Shown here: piece after piece, positions 20,016 to 30,063 of the stretch
How the letters are laid out: each line of letters starts with the position of its first letter
How positions within the stretch are numbered: position 1 is the stretch's first letter
NCBI GenBank assembly: GCA_027452245.1
Contig: DAIDGW010000035.1
Location: 29,961 to 93,960 of the forward strand
Reading direction: 5' to 3'
Length of the DNA: 64,000 nucleotides
DNA from: Acidobacteriaceae bacterium
GTDB lineage: Bacteria; Acidobacteriota; Terriglobia; Terriglobales; Acidobacteriaceae
Translations under genes and position numbers: made by a program
The notes under the pieces: model-generated
Told to the model about the DNA's origin: nothing
What the model saw: only the letters and a program-made list of their open reading frames with translations
Databases searched by the model: none

Positions 20016-20864
20016 CTATGAAGCCTTGCCCGAGGCTTGCGCGTTCGAACATTTCTGAATGGATTCGATTTCCGCCAGCCTCTTCGCCCGCGTTTGCTCC
20101 AGCAGATTCGCCATCTCCCATTCGTTCACATCAATGGCAAACATCCGGTCGTCCACCAGGCTGCCGCGAAATTCGGCCCTCGGATCCGGCTGCGCAATCA
20201 CCTTCTGAAATCGCGCCAGCAATTCCTGCCAGATCTCTGCCGGGACGTAATGGCTGTGCGCGGGATACACGTAACGAAAGAACATCAGCGACCACAGCAG
20301 CAGTTCCCAGTGCTCGCCTGCCAATTCCAGTTCCCTTTGCCAGTCAAAGCAGCCGTAGGTTCCGAAAATGATGTGCGCGATGTCGGCCCCGTCAAAGCGC
20401 TCGCGCTTATCCACAAAAATCTTGGACGCTACCAGTTCCTCCGGAGCCAGCACCAGCGTCTTGACCCCGTACACCACCGCCGGCTTCGCGCGCTCAATCC
20501 ACGAATCCTCCACCACAATCACACCATTGCTCATGCCGGTGATGAGATCCACATAGAACTCATCCTTGCGTGCTTTGGCTAACCACGCCCGATCCACCAC
20601 GTCGCATGTGAAGCCTTGTTCGCGGAGATATGGAAAAACCTGGGCTGCGGTCTTCGCCGTCATGAACAGATCCAGATCTTTGGTGAACCGGCAGATGCCG
20701 GTGTGCTGGCGAAGAGCAAACGCTCCCGAGACTGCGTAGGGAAAACCCCGCGCCTCCAGCGCCCGTAAGACTTCGCTGAACAGCGTGGCCTGTACCTCGG
20801 GAACTTCCATCGGCATCGAGGAAGTGAACGGCGGATTATCCGGATGTTCGGGCGTCTCTGGCAC
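20016..20864 (-). CDS. Nucleotidyltransferase-fold protein
   Basis: YAVSGAFALRQHTGICRFTKDLDLFM resembles a minimal nucleotidyltransferase GS-xn-DxD pattern. Confidence 0.65.
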   Translation of the reverse strand: MPETPEHPDNPPFTSSMPMEVPEVQATLFSEVLRALEARGFPYAVSGAFALRQHTGICRFTKDLDLFMTAKTAAQVFPYLREQGFTCDVVDRAWLAKARKDEFYVDLITGMSNGVIVVEDSWIERAKPAVVYGVKTLVLAPEELVASKIFVDKRERFDGADIAHIIFGTYGCFDWQRELELAGEHWELLLWSLMFFRYVYPAHSHYVPAEIWQELLARFQKVIAQPDPRAEFRGSLVDDRMFAIDVNEWEMANLLEQTRAKRLAEIESIQKCSNAQASGKAS

Positions 20865-20970
20865 GAAGCTTGGATGTTGACCTTATGCCTCGCGGTTGTT
20901 GCACTTCTCTGCCAGACCGGCTTCCGCCGTTTAACAGATCAGATAACGCCTTTTCGGGACCGGGTGCCTT

Positions 20971-22623
20971 TTACTTTCCTGCGGCGCTGATCCTCCAGAT
21001 CGAGTTCGACCCGTCATCGCTGACCAGCAGTGATCCATCGGGAGCCACCGTGATTCCCACCGGACGTCCCCAGACATGTCCATCCGGAAGCACGAAGCCA
21101 GTGACAAAGTCCTCGTACTCGCCGCTCGCATGACCCGTGCCATGCAGCGGCACCCGGATTACCTCATATCCCGCCCGCACCGACCGGTTCCATGAGCCGT
21201 GTTCGCTGGCGAAGATATCCCCTTTGTACTCTGCAGGGAATTGGTTCCCCTCATAGAACGTTAATTCCAGCGACGCGTTGTGTGCCTGCAGCAGCACGTC
21301 AGGCACGATCGCCTTATCCTTCAGTTCCGGATGTTTCCCCTTCTGCCGCGGATCCTGGTGAGGTCCGATGTACCACCACGGCCAGCCATAGAACCCACCC
21401 TCCTGCACATGCGTGATGTAGTCGGGGACGAGGTTATCTCCCAACGCATCTCGCTCGTTGACCGAACACCATAGTTCTCCCGTTTTCGGATTTACGGCAA
21501 TCCCTCCCCCCGGATTGCGGATCCCGTAGGCGTAGACATGCATGTCGCTGCCGTCCGGCTTGAACTCCAGAATATTGGCGCGGTTCTTTTCGTCCGGATG
21601 CGTATCCGTGTCGTCATCATTCGACGCGGACCCCACCGCCACAAACATCCGCTTCCCATCCGGAGAAAATTCAATCGTGCGCGTCCAGTGTCCGCCCGTC
21701 CGCATGGGCACCAGGTTCTGCGCTGGTCCCGTCGCCTTCATGTCTCCGTTGTGGTAGGGAAATCGCATGATTTCGTTCGTATCGCCCACATAGACCCACT
21801 CCGGATTCGGACCCGGCGGATAGAACGTAATTCCATACGGACGATCCAGCCCGCTCGCAAAGACCTGCATCTGCTCCGGCGTGCCATCGCTGTTCATCCC
21901 GCGGAACACCCGAATTCTCCCCGGGGTGCTCTCCGCCACAAAAATATCTCCATTGGGAGCCGTTCGCATCCACCGAGGCGTATCCAAAGCGCCCGCATAC
22001 AGCTGCACCTTGAATCCTTTCGGCGCGATCGGCCACGCATTCGCCGGCCGGGCCACCACCTCCGGCCCGTTTTCCGCCGACCTCGTCGCATAGGGCTGCG
22101 GTAGGTCCGCCGGAGTGATTTTGCGAACCTTGCCCGGCATCTCGTACCGGAAGTCCGTGAACGGCGCCTTCGGCGGCGGAGCCTTGATCGTGGAACTCGC
22201 CATCTCTGGCTGCGCTTCCGGCGTGTCTTGCGCCGTGGTCTGCGACAGGCCGATCGACTTCACAAAGCTGACCAGTTCCCACCGGTCCTTCTGCGGCAGC
22301 GCCGCCCATGACGGCATTCCATTCCCCTGGTCGCCCTTGGTCACGAACCAGAAAACTTCACCCGAGGGTACCGACTCCATCTTGCCGTCCACCAGCGACG
22401 GCACATTCCCCGTCCCTTGCCCGCTTTGCCCATGGCACGACGCGCAATTCTTCATGAATAGCGCTTTTCCCGCCGTAACCGCCGAGGCCTGCCCCTCATA
22501 CGGGTTCTTCATCTCTTTCGTGGAGTCCGGCGCGTTATGAAAGCTTTGGTCCCCCGCCGACAGCATCAGGAACGCCGGAATCACCAACAACCCTGCCACT
22601 GCTATTTTCCCTGCCAGTCTCAT
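20971..22623 (-). CDS. Cytochrome c domain fused to PQQ/sorbosone-dehydrogenase-type beta-propeller
   Basis: N-terminal CASCHGQSGQGTGNVPSL heme c motif; C-terminal FKVQLYAGALDTPRWMRTAPNGDIFVAE..RPYGITFYP..NPGGGIAVNPKTGELWCSVNERD. Confidence 0.88.
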   Translation of the reverse strand: MRLAGKIAVAGLLVIPAFLMLSAGDQSFHNAPDSTKEMKNPYEGQASAVTAGKALFMKNCASCHGQSGQGTGNVPSLVDGKMESVPSGEVFWFVTKGDQGNGMPSWAALPQKDRWELVSFVKSIGLSQTTAQDTPEAQPEMASSTIKAPPPKAPFTDFRYEMPGKVRKITPADLPQPYATRSAENGPEVVARPANAWPIAPKGFKVQLYAGALDTPRWMRTAPNGDIFVAESTPGRIRVFRGMNSDGTPEQMQVFASGLDRPYGITFYPPGPNPEWVYVGDTNEIMRFPYHNGDMKATGPAQNLVPMRTGGHWTRTIEFSPDGKRMFVAVGSASNDDDTDTHPDEKNRANILEFKPDGSDMHVYAYGIRNPGGGIAVNPKTGELWCSVNERDALGDNLVPDYITHVQEGGFYGWPWWYIGPHQDPRQKGKHPELKDKAIVPDVLLQAHNASLELTFYEGNQFPAEYKGDIFASEHGSWNRSVRAGYEVIRVPLHGTGHASGEYEDFVTGFVLPDGHVWGRPVGITVAPDGSLLVSDDGSNSIWRISAAGK

Positions 22624-22791
22624 ATTGAACCCCTTACGGAAATTTTCCCCTTAGATACTCAGGCCGCCATTATAGATGCGTCCTTTTGCTGGGAGTGCAT
22701 CCGCCACCCATCCTGCTCCTCTGAAAAAAGGCATGACTAAAGTGTCCGGTGATTGTTCCCGCACCCTCGTTCGGCGTGATTAAATCCTTGC

Positions 22792-24657
22792 ATGCGGGCC
22801 CTCAGGTCGGAAACAATTCCCAGCGCCGCACCCCCTCAAGCCCCCGAGCGCGCGCGCCGGGTCCGGCTGATATGCTCTCTGCTGCTCGTGCTGGCCACGC
22901 TCTCGCTTTATAACCCTATCAGCCGGGCTCCTTACCTTGATTACGATGACAATGCGTATGTACTGGAGAATTTTCACGTCCGCTCAGGGTTGCACTGGGA
23001 CACCTTCGTATGGGCCTTCACCACGCGATCGGAGTCGAACTGGCATCCGCTGACCTGGTTGTCCCACTGTCTCGACGTCAGCCTTTTCGGCCTGAATCCG
23101 GCCGGACCGCACTACATGAACGTTCTTTTCCATGTGGCCAATGCAGTTCTCCTTTTCTTGCTGCTGGACCGGGCCACAAGGTTCCGATGGAGAAGTCTGT
23201 TCGTCGCGGCATTGTTCGCGGTGCACCCCCTTAACGTGGAATCGGTTGCCTGGATCTCCGAACGCAAGAACGTCCTCAGCATGCTGCTGTTTCTGCTCAC
23301 TCTCGCCGCATACGGATGGTACGCGCGCAAACCTTGCGTGGGCCGGTATCTACTAGTCGCGTTTACCTTCGCCCTGGCTCTGATGGCAAAGCCGCAGGTG
23401 ATCACGTTGCCCTTCGCGCTCCTGTTGCTGGATTACTGGCCTCTCGGCCGTGCTGGCAGCCCACACCCCGGGTCGGGAGAATTCGCCTCCGCCTATCCAT
23501 GGCGGCAACTTACATTGGAGAAATTGCCTCTGTTTTTCCTTTCGGCAGCGAGTGCATGGATCACAATGCTGGCCCAGACAGTCGCACTGCATCGCGAGTT
23601 CCCCTTATCGATACGGCTGCAAAATGCGGCTCTGGCTTACGTGAAATACATCGGAAAGACTGTTTGGCCATTAAATCTGGCGCCGCTTTACCCCCACCCG
23701 GGATTCTCCGTTAATGCGGAACACGCCATATTCGCGGCAATTCTACTGGCCATCATCACTGTGCTTGTAGGCGTAAGCCGGCGTCCCTATCTGTTGGTAG
23801 GCTGGCTCTGGTTTCTCGGAATACTGGTGCCAATGATCGGGCTGGTGCAAGTCGGCGTACAGGCCATGGCCGATCGCTACAGCTACATTCCAGCTATCGG
23901 CCTGTTCGTCATGGCGTGCTGGGGAATCAGTGAGCTATGGAAAAAGTGGCACGCTCCGCGGATTGCCGGTGCGGTACTGGCCGCCTGCGTTCTATGCTCC
24001 TATGCCTTCGCTTCCCATCGCTATATTGACTGCTGGAAGAACAATCTCACGCTCTGGTCCCACACGCTCCAGATAACTCAGAACAATTTCATTGCAGAAG
24101 ATAGCTTCGCCCAAGCGTTGCTGGCACAAGGAAAGATGGACGAGGCAGCGGCTCATTTTCAGAACGCAGTCAGAATCAACCCTCAGGATCCCATCGGGAA
24201 CCTTAATCTGGGGGCCTGCGAGCAACAGAAACAGGACTATTCCGCCGCCATTGCGCACTACCAGGACGTTCTTCAGCTCACTCGAATTCCCCGGCTGCTC
24301 GCTCTCGATTTAACGAATCTGGGATATGCCTACTACGCTCAAGGAAAGATTGATCAAGCCCAGCATAGCTTCGAGTCTGCCCTACAGCAGCAACCCGAGG
24401 ATTCCCACGCATTTTTGGGGCTCGGCGTCATCGCTTATGTTCGCGGCGATTTCCCTCTGGCGGTTGCCGATTACCAGAAGGCGCTGCGCCTGCAGAATAG
24501 CGACTTGGGATATCTGCTCCTGGCCCAGGCACTGGACCGGGAGGGAAACACTCATGCGGCCGCAACCGCACGCTCTGCCGCGGAGCGCCTCTCACCCAAC
24601 ATCAATGCAACGAATGCTGCAGCCCGTCAACTGCTGGCCCCACGCAATTCCTCGTAG
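22792..24657 (+). CDS. Multi-pass membrane protein with C-terminal TPR repeats (TMTC/PMT-like)
   Basis: Many TM helices, YDDNAYVLENFHVRSGLHWDTFVWAFT, HPLNVESVAWISERKNVLS, C-terminal TPR units. Confidence 0.8.
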   Translation: MRALRSETIPSAAPPQAPERARRVRLICSLLLVLATLSLYNPISRAPYLDYDDNAYVLENFHVRSGLHWDTFVWAFTTRSESNWHPLTWLSHCLDVSLFGLNPAGPHYMNVLFHVANAVLLFLLLDRATRFRWRSLFVAALFAVHPLNVESVAWISERKNVLSMLLFLLTLAAYGWYARKPCVGRYLLVAFTFALALMAKPQVITLPFALLLLDYWPLGRAGSPHPGSGEFASAYPWRQLTLEKLPLFFLSAASAWITMLAQTVALHREFPLSIRLQNAALAYVKYIGKTVWPLNLAPLYPHPGFSVNAEHAIFAAILLAIITVLVGVSRRPYLLVGWLWFLGILVPMIGLVQVGVQAMADRYSYIPAIGLFVMACWGISELWKKWHAPRIAGAVLAACVLCSYAFASHRYIDCWKNNLTLWSHTLQITQNNFIAEDSFAQALLAQGKMDEAAAHFQNAVRINPQDPIGNLNLGACEQQKQDYSAAIAHYQDVLQLTRIPRLLALDLTNLGYAYYAQGKIDQAQHSFESALQQQPEDSHAFLGLGVIAYVRGDFPLAVADYQKALRLQNSDLGYLLLAQALDREGNTHAAATARSAAERLSPNINATNAAARQLLAPRNSS

Positions 24658-24827
24658 TTTGGTAGAACAAAGCCGATCTCGCGGAAGGCAATTTTGCTCA
24701 ACCCGTAATTCTGTCGCTGCTCGTTTCCGTGCGCCTGCCATGACTCCTCGCATTAGCTAAGTGGACCCGCGTGCTATCATCCGCTCGAGTCTCACTCTGC
24801 ATCATGACGCCCGCCCCAGGAGGAGCC

Positions 24828-25142
24828 ATGCACTGGTATTTCTACCTCAGCTACTTTTTCGGAGGCGCCTTCCTCGCCAACGCCGTCCCACACTTCGTGA
24901 GCGGCACGTGCGGGCGTCCATTTCCGAGCCCATTCGCCTCGCCTCCCGGTCGCGGCCTGTCCTCCCCGATGGTGAACGTACTGTGGGGCTCGTTCAACAT
25001 GGCAGTCGGATACATTCTCGTCGCCCGCCTCGGGGAATTCTGCCTTCGCCGCACCTCCGATGTCCTTGCCGCTGGAGCAGGCGGCCTGCTAATGGCCGTG
25101 ATGCTCGCGTGGACCTTCGGGCAACGCCTTTCAGGAAGATAG
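24828..25142 (+). CDS. Hypothetical small membrane protein
   Basis: ATG at 24828 preceded by aggaggag; in frame with the tracked ORF from 24771. Confidence 0.65.
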   Translation: MHWYFYLSYFFGGAFLANAVPHFVSGTCGRPFPSPFASPPGRGLSSPMVNVLWGSFNMAVGYILVARLGEFCLRRTSDVLAAGAGGLLMAVMLAWTFGQRLSGR

Positions 25143-25302
25143 CCGCGGCGTACGCTCTTGAGAAGCGGTTGTCCATCAGAGCCGGAACCAAGCTTGCAAA
25201 GTTAGCCTCAAAATTTGTGATTTGGATCACGGTATGATCGTGTCAGACCTGCTACCGTCGTGCGACTTTAATTGCCTTCCTTCCCCCAGATAGGAAGACT
25301 CG

Positions 25303-25500
25303 ATGCTTCGCCACGAATGCAGAAGCAAGGTACTCGCGAAACTAACCAATGCCCGCTGTGAAATCGAAGACGCCCTGAACCTTTCAACGCCGGTTGCACG
25401 CTACGATCCTGTCCTGATGACTGATTCCACGCGAAATCATCTGTCGGCGATCATCGACGAACTCAACCGGGTGCTGCGCCACATTGAGGCCTCGCAATGA
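25303..25500 (+). CDS. Hypothetical small protein
   Basis: 65-aa ORF, no overlapping better candidate. Confidence 0.5.
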   Translation: MLRHECRSKVLAKLTNARCEIEDALNLSTPVARYDPVLMTDSTRNHLSAIIDELNRVLRHIEASQ

Positions 25501-25627
25501 CGTATTGGTGTTCACCTTCCAGTGAGTCTTCCCGTTTGCGGTCGAGATTATGGAACTTCAGCAGACCGGGGTGATACATCCAGAGGCCTTCTACTCGCAG
25601 CGCTGGATATGAAGGGAACAGAAACTT

Positions 25628-25702
25628 TGGTAGCCCTGACGGGAATCGAACCCGTATACCTGCCTTGAGAGGGCAGTATCCTAACCGTTAGATGACAGGG
25701 CC
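25628..25702 (-). tRNA. tRNA-Glu (anticodon CTC), CCA encoded
   Basis: Minus strand ggccctgtcatctaacggttaggatactgccctCTCaaggcaggtatacgggttcgattcccgtcagggctaCCA: acceptor, D, anticodon and T stems all fold by eye. Confidence 0.93.
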
Positions 25703-26020
25703 GCTCGGCACTTTTCTCGCATCCGCCACAGGTCTCCGGAGACACGCGGTCTCCATAAAATGTGGCAAGATCTTGATTATAACAAACACTTTCCTGCTCT
25801 CCCGGCCGCCATTTTCAAATCGGACTTTCCGCATTGCACCAGCAAAAATCTGAAGTGCAAATCATTGGCATTCACATCCCACCACGGTTTATAGTGGATA
25901 AATCTCAGCAAGCCGACCATTAATTATTCAACCGCAGTTGCCACGGCAATAGCATGTTGTTCGTGCACTCATAACCTCAATTGATCCCTGGATTTCTCGT
26001 AGGTAAAGGAGTTTCTTTTT

Positions 26021-26335
26021 ATGGCCAAGACCAAATCCCCCGCCCCCAAAACCCGCCGCGCCAAACCATCCAACGGTGAAACTGGCGCCGAACTCACCAG
26101 CACCCAGCCGGTCACTGCTGCTCAGGTCGACAACGGGCATTCCGATCCCCGCAAATTTGAAGTAACCAAGGCCGACTCCCGCGGCACCGTCGTGCCCATC
26201 AATTTAGAAGATGAGATTCGCCGCCGCGCCTACGAACTGGCCGAGCGGCGTGGCTTCCAGGGCGGCAGCGAAACCGAAGATTGGCTGGCCGCCGAGCGCG
26301 AAGTTCTGCAGCGCTATCGCCAACAAAGCGCCTGA
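26021..26335 (+). CDS. DUF2934 family protein
   Basis: LEDEIRRRAYELAERRGFQGGSETEDWLAAEREVLQRY. Confidence 0.85.
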   Translation: MAKTKSPAPKTRRAKPSNGETGAELTSTQPVTAAQVDNGHSDPRKFEVTKADSRGTVVPINLEDEIRRRAYELAERRGFQGGSETEDWLAAEREVLQRYRQQSA

Positions 26336-26539
26336 TTCTGGCGAATCATGGGACTGGCGGCCGCATGCCGGCCGCCACGAGGCGAACCGCCACCGCCCCG
26401 GTCGCATTTGTGTTTCGCCCTCTACTCCTGCCGTGGATGTGGGACAATATCTTCTGTCTGCAGCGCCGCCGCGCTCTGGGGAACTTAAAGGCTTCTTGTG
26501 CCCGGCGCACTCTGAAAATCATTTCAGGAAATAGGTGAG

Positions 26540-28591
26540 ATGGCAGCCATCGGCAGTTTCGCTCTCCTTTTAGCCCTCGGCCTGAGTGTCTACTCCTTTC
26601 TCGCGGGAATCTTCGCCCTCATCCGTCAGCACGACGAAAGCTCGCCGCGCATCGGAGAGACCGCTCGCCGCGCCGGCGTCATGATCTTTGCCGCGGTCCT
26701 GCTGGCCTCGCTGGTTCTCGTCGTCAGCGCCTTTCAGGACAACTTCACCATCGCCTACATCTTCCACCACAGCAACCGCGCGCTTTCCCTTCCTTATAAG
26801 TTTGCCGTCCTCTGGTCCGGCCAGGAGGGTTCGCTGCTGTTCTGGTCGCTGCTGCTGGCCGCCTACGGATTCGTCCTCCGCCTCCGTTACAAAACCGATC
26901 CCCGGCTGTTCGCTTATGCTTCGGTGGTCATCGCCGGCGTCCAGATATTCTTTCTCTTGCTGGTAAATTTCGCCGCCAATCCCTTCGGCCTGCTCGGTGG
27001 CCCCCTGCGCGCCGACGGCAGCGGACTCAATCCCCTGCTGCAGTATCCCGAGATGGTCATCCATCCTCCCATGCTCTACCTGGGATACGTTGGCTTTACC
27101 GTCCCCTTTGCGTTTGCTCTCGGCGCTTTGATCATGCGCTATCCCGGCGAAAAATGGATTCATATCACCCGCCGCTGGACCATGGTCACCTGGGGATTCC
27201 TCACCTGCGGCATCTTCCTCGGCGCTCACTGGGCCTATTCGGTTCTGGGATGGGGCGGCTACTGGGGATGGGATCCCGTCGAGAACGCCTCGCTCATGCC
27301 CTGGCTCGTCGGTACCGCTTTCCTGCACTCCGTCATGATGCAGGAAAAGCGCGGCATGCTGAAGGTCTGGAATATGTGGCTGGTCTTCGCTACCTTCTGG
27401 CTCTCCATTCTCGGCACGTTCCTGACCCGCAGCGGGATCATCAGCTCTGTTCACGCCTTCGCGCAATCCTCGATCGGCGACTGGTTTGCCTGGTTCCTCG
27501 CGATCAGTTTGGCGGTCTTTGTCTACTTCTTCTTCAAGAACAAGGAACATCTGCGCAGCGAGCACAAGCTGGAGTCGCTGGTCTCGCGCGAATCGAGTTT
27601 CCTGTTCAACAATCTTCTTTTCATGCTCGCCTGCTTCATCGTCCTCTGGGGAACGTGGTTCCCGAAAATTTCTGAACTCGTGCAGGGCAACAAAGTCACG
27701 GTCGGCCCGCCCTTCTACAACCGGGTCAACATTCCAGTCGCGCTCTTGTTGCTCGTGTTGACTGCCGTCGGCCCGCTGCTGGCCTGGCGCAAAACTTCCC
27801 TGGAGAGCCTCAAGCGCAATTTCTTCGGGCCCACGATGGGCGCCATCGCCGTCGCCATTTTCCTGATGGCGACTCCGCCAAGCTGGGGATCCCCCTTCGG
27901 TCTCCGTCCCTGGCAGGACATGACGTACTTCTACTCGCTGATGGCTATCTCTCTCTGCGCGCTCGTCACCTTCACGGTCGCCAGCGAGTTCTACCGCGGC
28001 GGAAAAGTCATCTCCAACAAGACCGGGCAGGGCATGTTCGCCTCCATGGTGCAACTCACCCACCGCAACACCCGCCGTTATGGCGGATACATCGTTCACT
28101 TCGGCGTCGTCGTGGTCATCATCGGTATTGCCGGCGCGGCATTCAATCAGGACAAAGAGCAGGAAATGGGCTATGGCGATAAAGCCACCATCGGCCCGTA
28201 CACCCTCGTCTGCCGCTCCTACACGCAGGACGATAAGGCCAACTATGCCAGCGAATGGGCGATCATGGAGGTCTACAAAAATGGACACATGATCGATACC
28301 CTCACTCCCGAGCGCCGCTTCTATAAGGCCAGCCAGCAGACCACGACTCTGCCCGCGGTCCGCTCCACCCTGGCCGACGATCTGTATCTGGTCTATGAAG
28401 GCCAGAATCCCGACACCCAAAAGCCGATTTTGAAGTTTCACCTCAATCCACTCGTGATGTGGATCTGGATGGGTGTCTGGATCATTCTCGCGGGAACGAT
28501 CCTTGCGTTGATACCGAACGCGCAAGCGGCGGTTCGCGTACCCGCTCCGCGATTAGTCGAGCATGCCGCCCCCGTCGCCACAGGAGATTAA
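26540..28591 (+). CDS. ccmF: Cytochrome c-type biogenesis protein CcmF
   Basis: WSGQEGSLLFWSLLLA, NPLLQYPEMVIHPPMLYLGYVGFTVPFAFALGALI, WGGYWGWDPVENASLMPWLVGTAFLHSVMMQEKRGMLKVWN. Confidence 0.95.
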   Translation: MAAIGSFALLLALGLSVYSFLAGIFALIRQHDESSPRIGETARRAGVMIFAAVLLASLVLVVSAFQDNFTIAYIFHHSNRALSLPYKFAVLWSGQEGSLLFWSLLLAAYGFVLRLRYKTDPRLFAYASVVIAGVQIFFLLLVNFAANPFGLLGGPLRADGSGLNPLLQYPEMVIHPPMLYLGYVGFTVPFAFALGALIMRYPGEKWIHITRRWTMVTWGFLTCGIFLGAHWAYSVLGWGGYWGWDPVENASLMPWLVGTAFLHSVMMQEKRGMLKVWNMWLVFATFWLSILGTFLTRSGIISSVHAFAQSSIGDWFAWFLAISLAVFVYFFFKNKEHLRSEHKLESLVSRESSFLFNNLLFMLACFIVLWGTWFPKISELVQGNKVTVGPPFYNRVNIPVALLLLVLTAVGPLLAWRKTSLESLKRNFFGPTMGAIAVAIFLMATPPSWGSPFGLRPWQDMTYFYSLMAISLCALVTFTVASEFYRGGKVISNKTGQGMFASMVQLTHRNTRRYGGYIVHFGVVVVIIGIAGAAFNQDKEQEMGYGDKATIGPYTLVCRSYTQDDKANYASEWAIMEVYKNGHMIDTLTPERRFYKASQQTTTLPAVRSTLADDLYLVYEGQNPDTQKPILKFHLNPLVMWIWMGVWIILAGTILALIPNAQAAVRVPAPRLVEHAAPVATGD

Positions 28592-28650
28592 GGAACACTG
28601 CAATGCGGCCAGAGTTTTGATCTTTTGAGACCGGTGCGCCCCAAGGGACC

Positions 28651-29157
28651 ATGCACAAAATTGTCAACATGAACAAACTGAACCCAACCCTCCGCCGAAC
28701 CTTGCAGTGCGTCATTCTCTGCTCGGCGGTATTCGCCTTTCTCGGCGCCGGAGATCCCGCCTCCCGCTTCTCCGATATCGGCCATCAACTCATGTGCATC
28801 TGCGGATGTCACCAGGTCCTGCTGGAATGCAATCACGTCGGCTGCCCCGACTCCGACAGCATGCGCAATGAACTCATGGCCTCGATCACTCGCGGTGACA
28901 GCGACTCATTAATCCAACAGGCGTTCGTGCAGAAATATGGACCGACGGTTCTCGCCGCTCCCACCACCACCGGCTTCAATCGCACCGCCTGGATCGTGCC
29001 CTTCGTCGCCTTGGCGCTGGGACTCGTTTCCGTCTCGGCCGTGGTTCGCGCCTGGAAAAACCGTCCCGCACCTGCCATTGCCGACGGCATTAAGCCTCCG
29101 CGCGGCGTGGAACTTGAGCAGTTCCGCGAACAGGCTCGCAAGGATACTGAATTATGA
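28651..29157 (+). CDS. ccmH: CcmH-like cytochrome c biogenesis protein
   Basis: LMCICGCHQVLLECNHVGCPDSDSMRNEL and QAFVQKYGPTVLAAP. Confidence 0.85.
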   Translation: MHKIVNMNKLNPTLRRTLQCVILCSAVFAFLGAGDPASRFSDIGHQLMCICGCHQVLLECNHVGCPDSDSMRNELMASITRGDSDSLIQQAFVQKYGPTVLAAPTTTGFNRTAWIVPFVALALGLVSVSAVVRAWKNRPAPAIADGIKPPRGVELEQFREQARKDTEL

Positions 29158-29456
29158 ACATTGATGCATTTCTCATCTGCGCTCTCGTTACCGTTGGAAC
29201 CTACTACTACGTTTTTCATCTCCCCGGCCGCCTCTATCTTGGTCCCGAGAAAACACGCCTCGGCTACCTCCGAGAGCGCAAGGAAGCCGTTTACGAGAAC
29301 CTCCGCGACCTGAATTTTGAGTACAGCGCTGGAAAAATGCCGGAAGCCGATTACGTATCCTTGAAATCAAACCTTCAGGACGAAGCGGCTACTCTGCTCG
29401 CCGAAATTGCCCGCCTGGAAGCGAAGGCCCAGCAAACTCCAGACCGCAAACGCTAA
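29154..29456 (+). CDS. Hypothetical membrane protein in ccm operon (CcmI-like region)
   Basis: One TM helix then LRERKEAVYENLRDLNFEYSAGKMPEADYVSLKSNLQDEAATLLAEIARLE; overlaps ccmH by 4 nt. Confidence 0.7.
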   Translation: MNIDAFLICALVTVGTYYYVFHLPGRLYLGPEKTRLGYLRERKEAVYENLRDLNFEYSAGKMPEADYVSLKSNLQDEAATLLAEIARLEAKAQQTPDRKR

Positions 29457-29580
29457 GCGCCGACCCGGGACATTTCTCCCCCCTTGCGCCTGAAACCCGT
29501 ATCCCTTAAAATAAAACTGTACCAATTTAGTTCTATTTATCATCCAAGGGTTTAGAGGTTGATTCGGCAATAACTTAGCC

Positions 29581-30063
29581 ATGATTCGCCTGGGCAAATT
29601 GACCGACTACGGATTGGTTCTAATGAGCCAGATGGCTCGCCAGCCCCAGAGCAGTTTGCACACCGCACGCGACCTTGCTGTGCAGTGCAAACTCCCGCTG
29701 CCTACCGTCAGCAAGATCCTCAAGGTCCTCTTGCAGAACGGATTGCTCAGTTCGCACCGCGGCATCAAGGGCGGCTACGGACTGGTCCGCGAGCCCCGAA
29801 TGATCTCCATCGCCGAGATCATCTCTGCCTTGGAAGGGCCCTTCGCCCTGACCGAGTGCAGCACCGATGTGACCGGCATGTGCGATCTCGAACCGTGCTG
29901 CCCGATCAAAGATAATCAGCGGATTATTAACCGGGTCGTCCAGGAATCCCTGCGCGACCTGATGCTTTCTGACCTAATCCGGCCGATGCAGCTCGCAGCC
30001 ATGCGCGGCCAAAAAAACAACATCGTACCCGCGTCGAGTTTAATTTCCGGGAGAGTGCAATGA
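29581..30063 (+). CDS. Rrf2-family SUF system regulator
   Basis: [61 protein letters not shown]; Cys-rich [18 protein letters not shown]. Confidence 0.92.
   Translation: MIRLGKLTDYGLVLMSQMARQPQSSLHTARDLAVQCKLPLPTVSKILKVLLQNGLLSSHRGIKGGYGLVREPRMISIAEIISALEGPFALTECSTDVTGMCDLEPCCPIKDNQRIINRVVQESLRDLMLSDLIRPMQLAAMRGQKNNIVPASSLISGRVQ

Noticed and set aside
26570-28525. 651-aa ORF on the minus strand
   Set aside because: Exactly antisense to ccmF, which has clear family motifs; the antisense translation is a low-complexity charged sequence typical of GC-rich codon shadowing.
29500-29580. Possible Rrf2/IscR operator upstream of the SUF regulator
   Set aside because: AT-rich region with no clear dyad that I could support.
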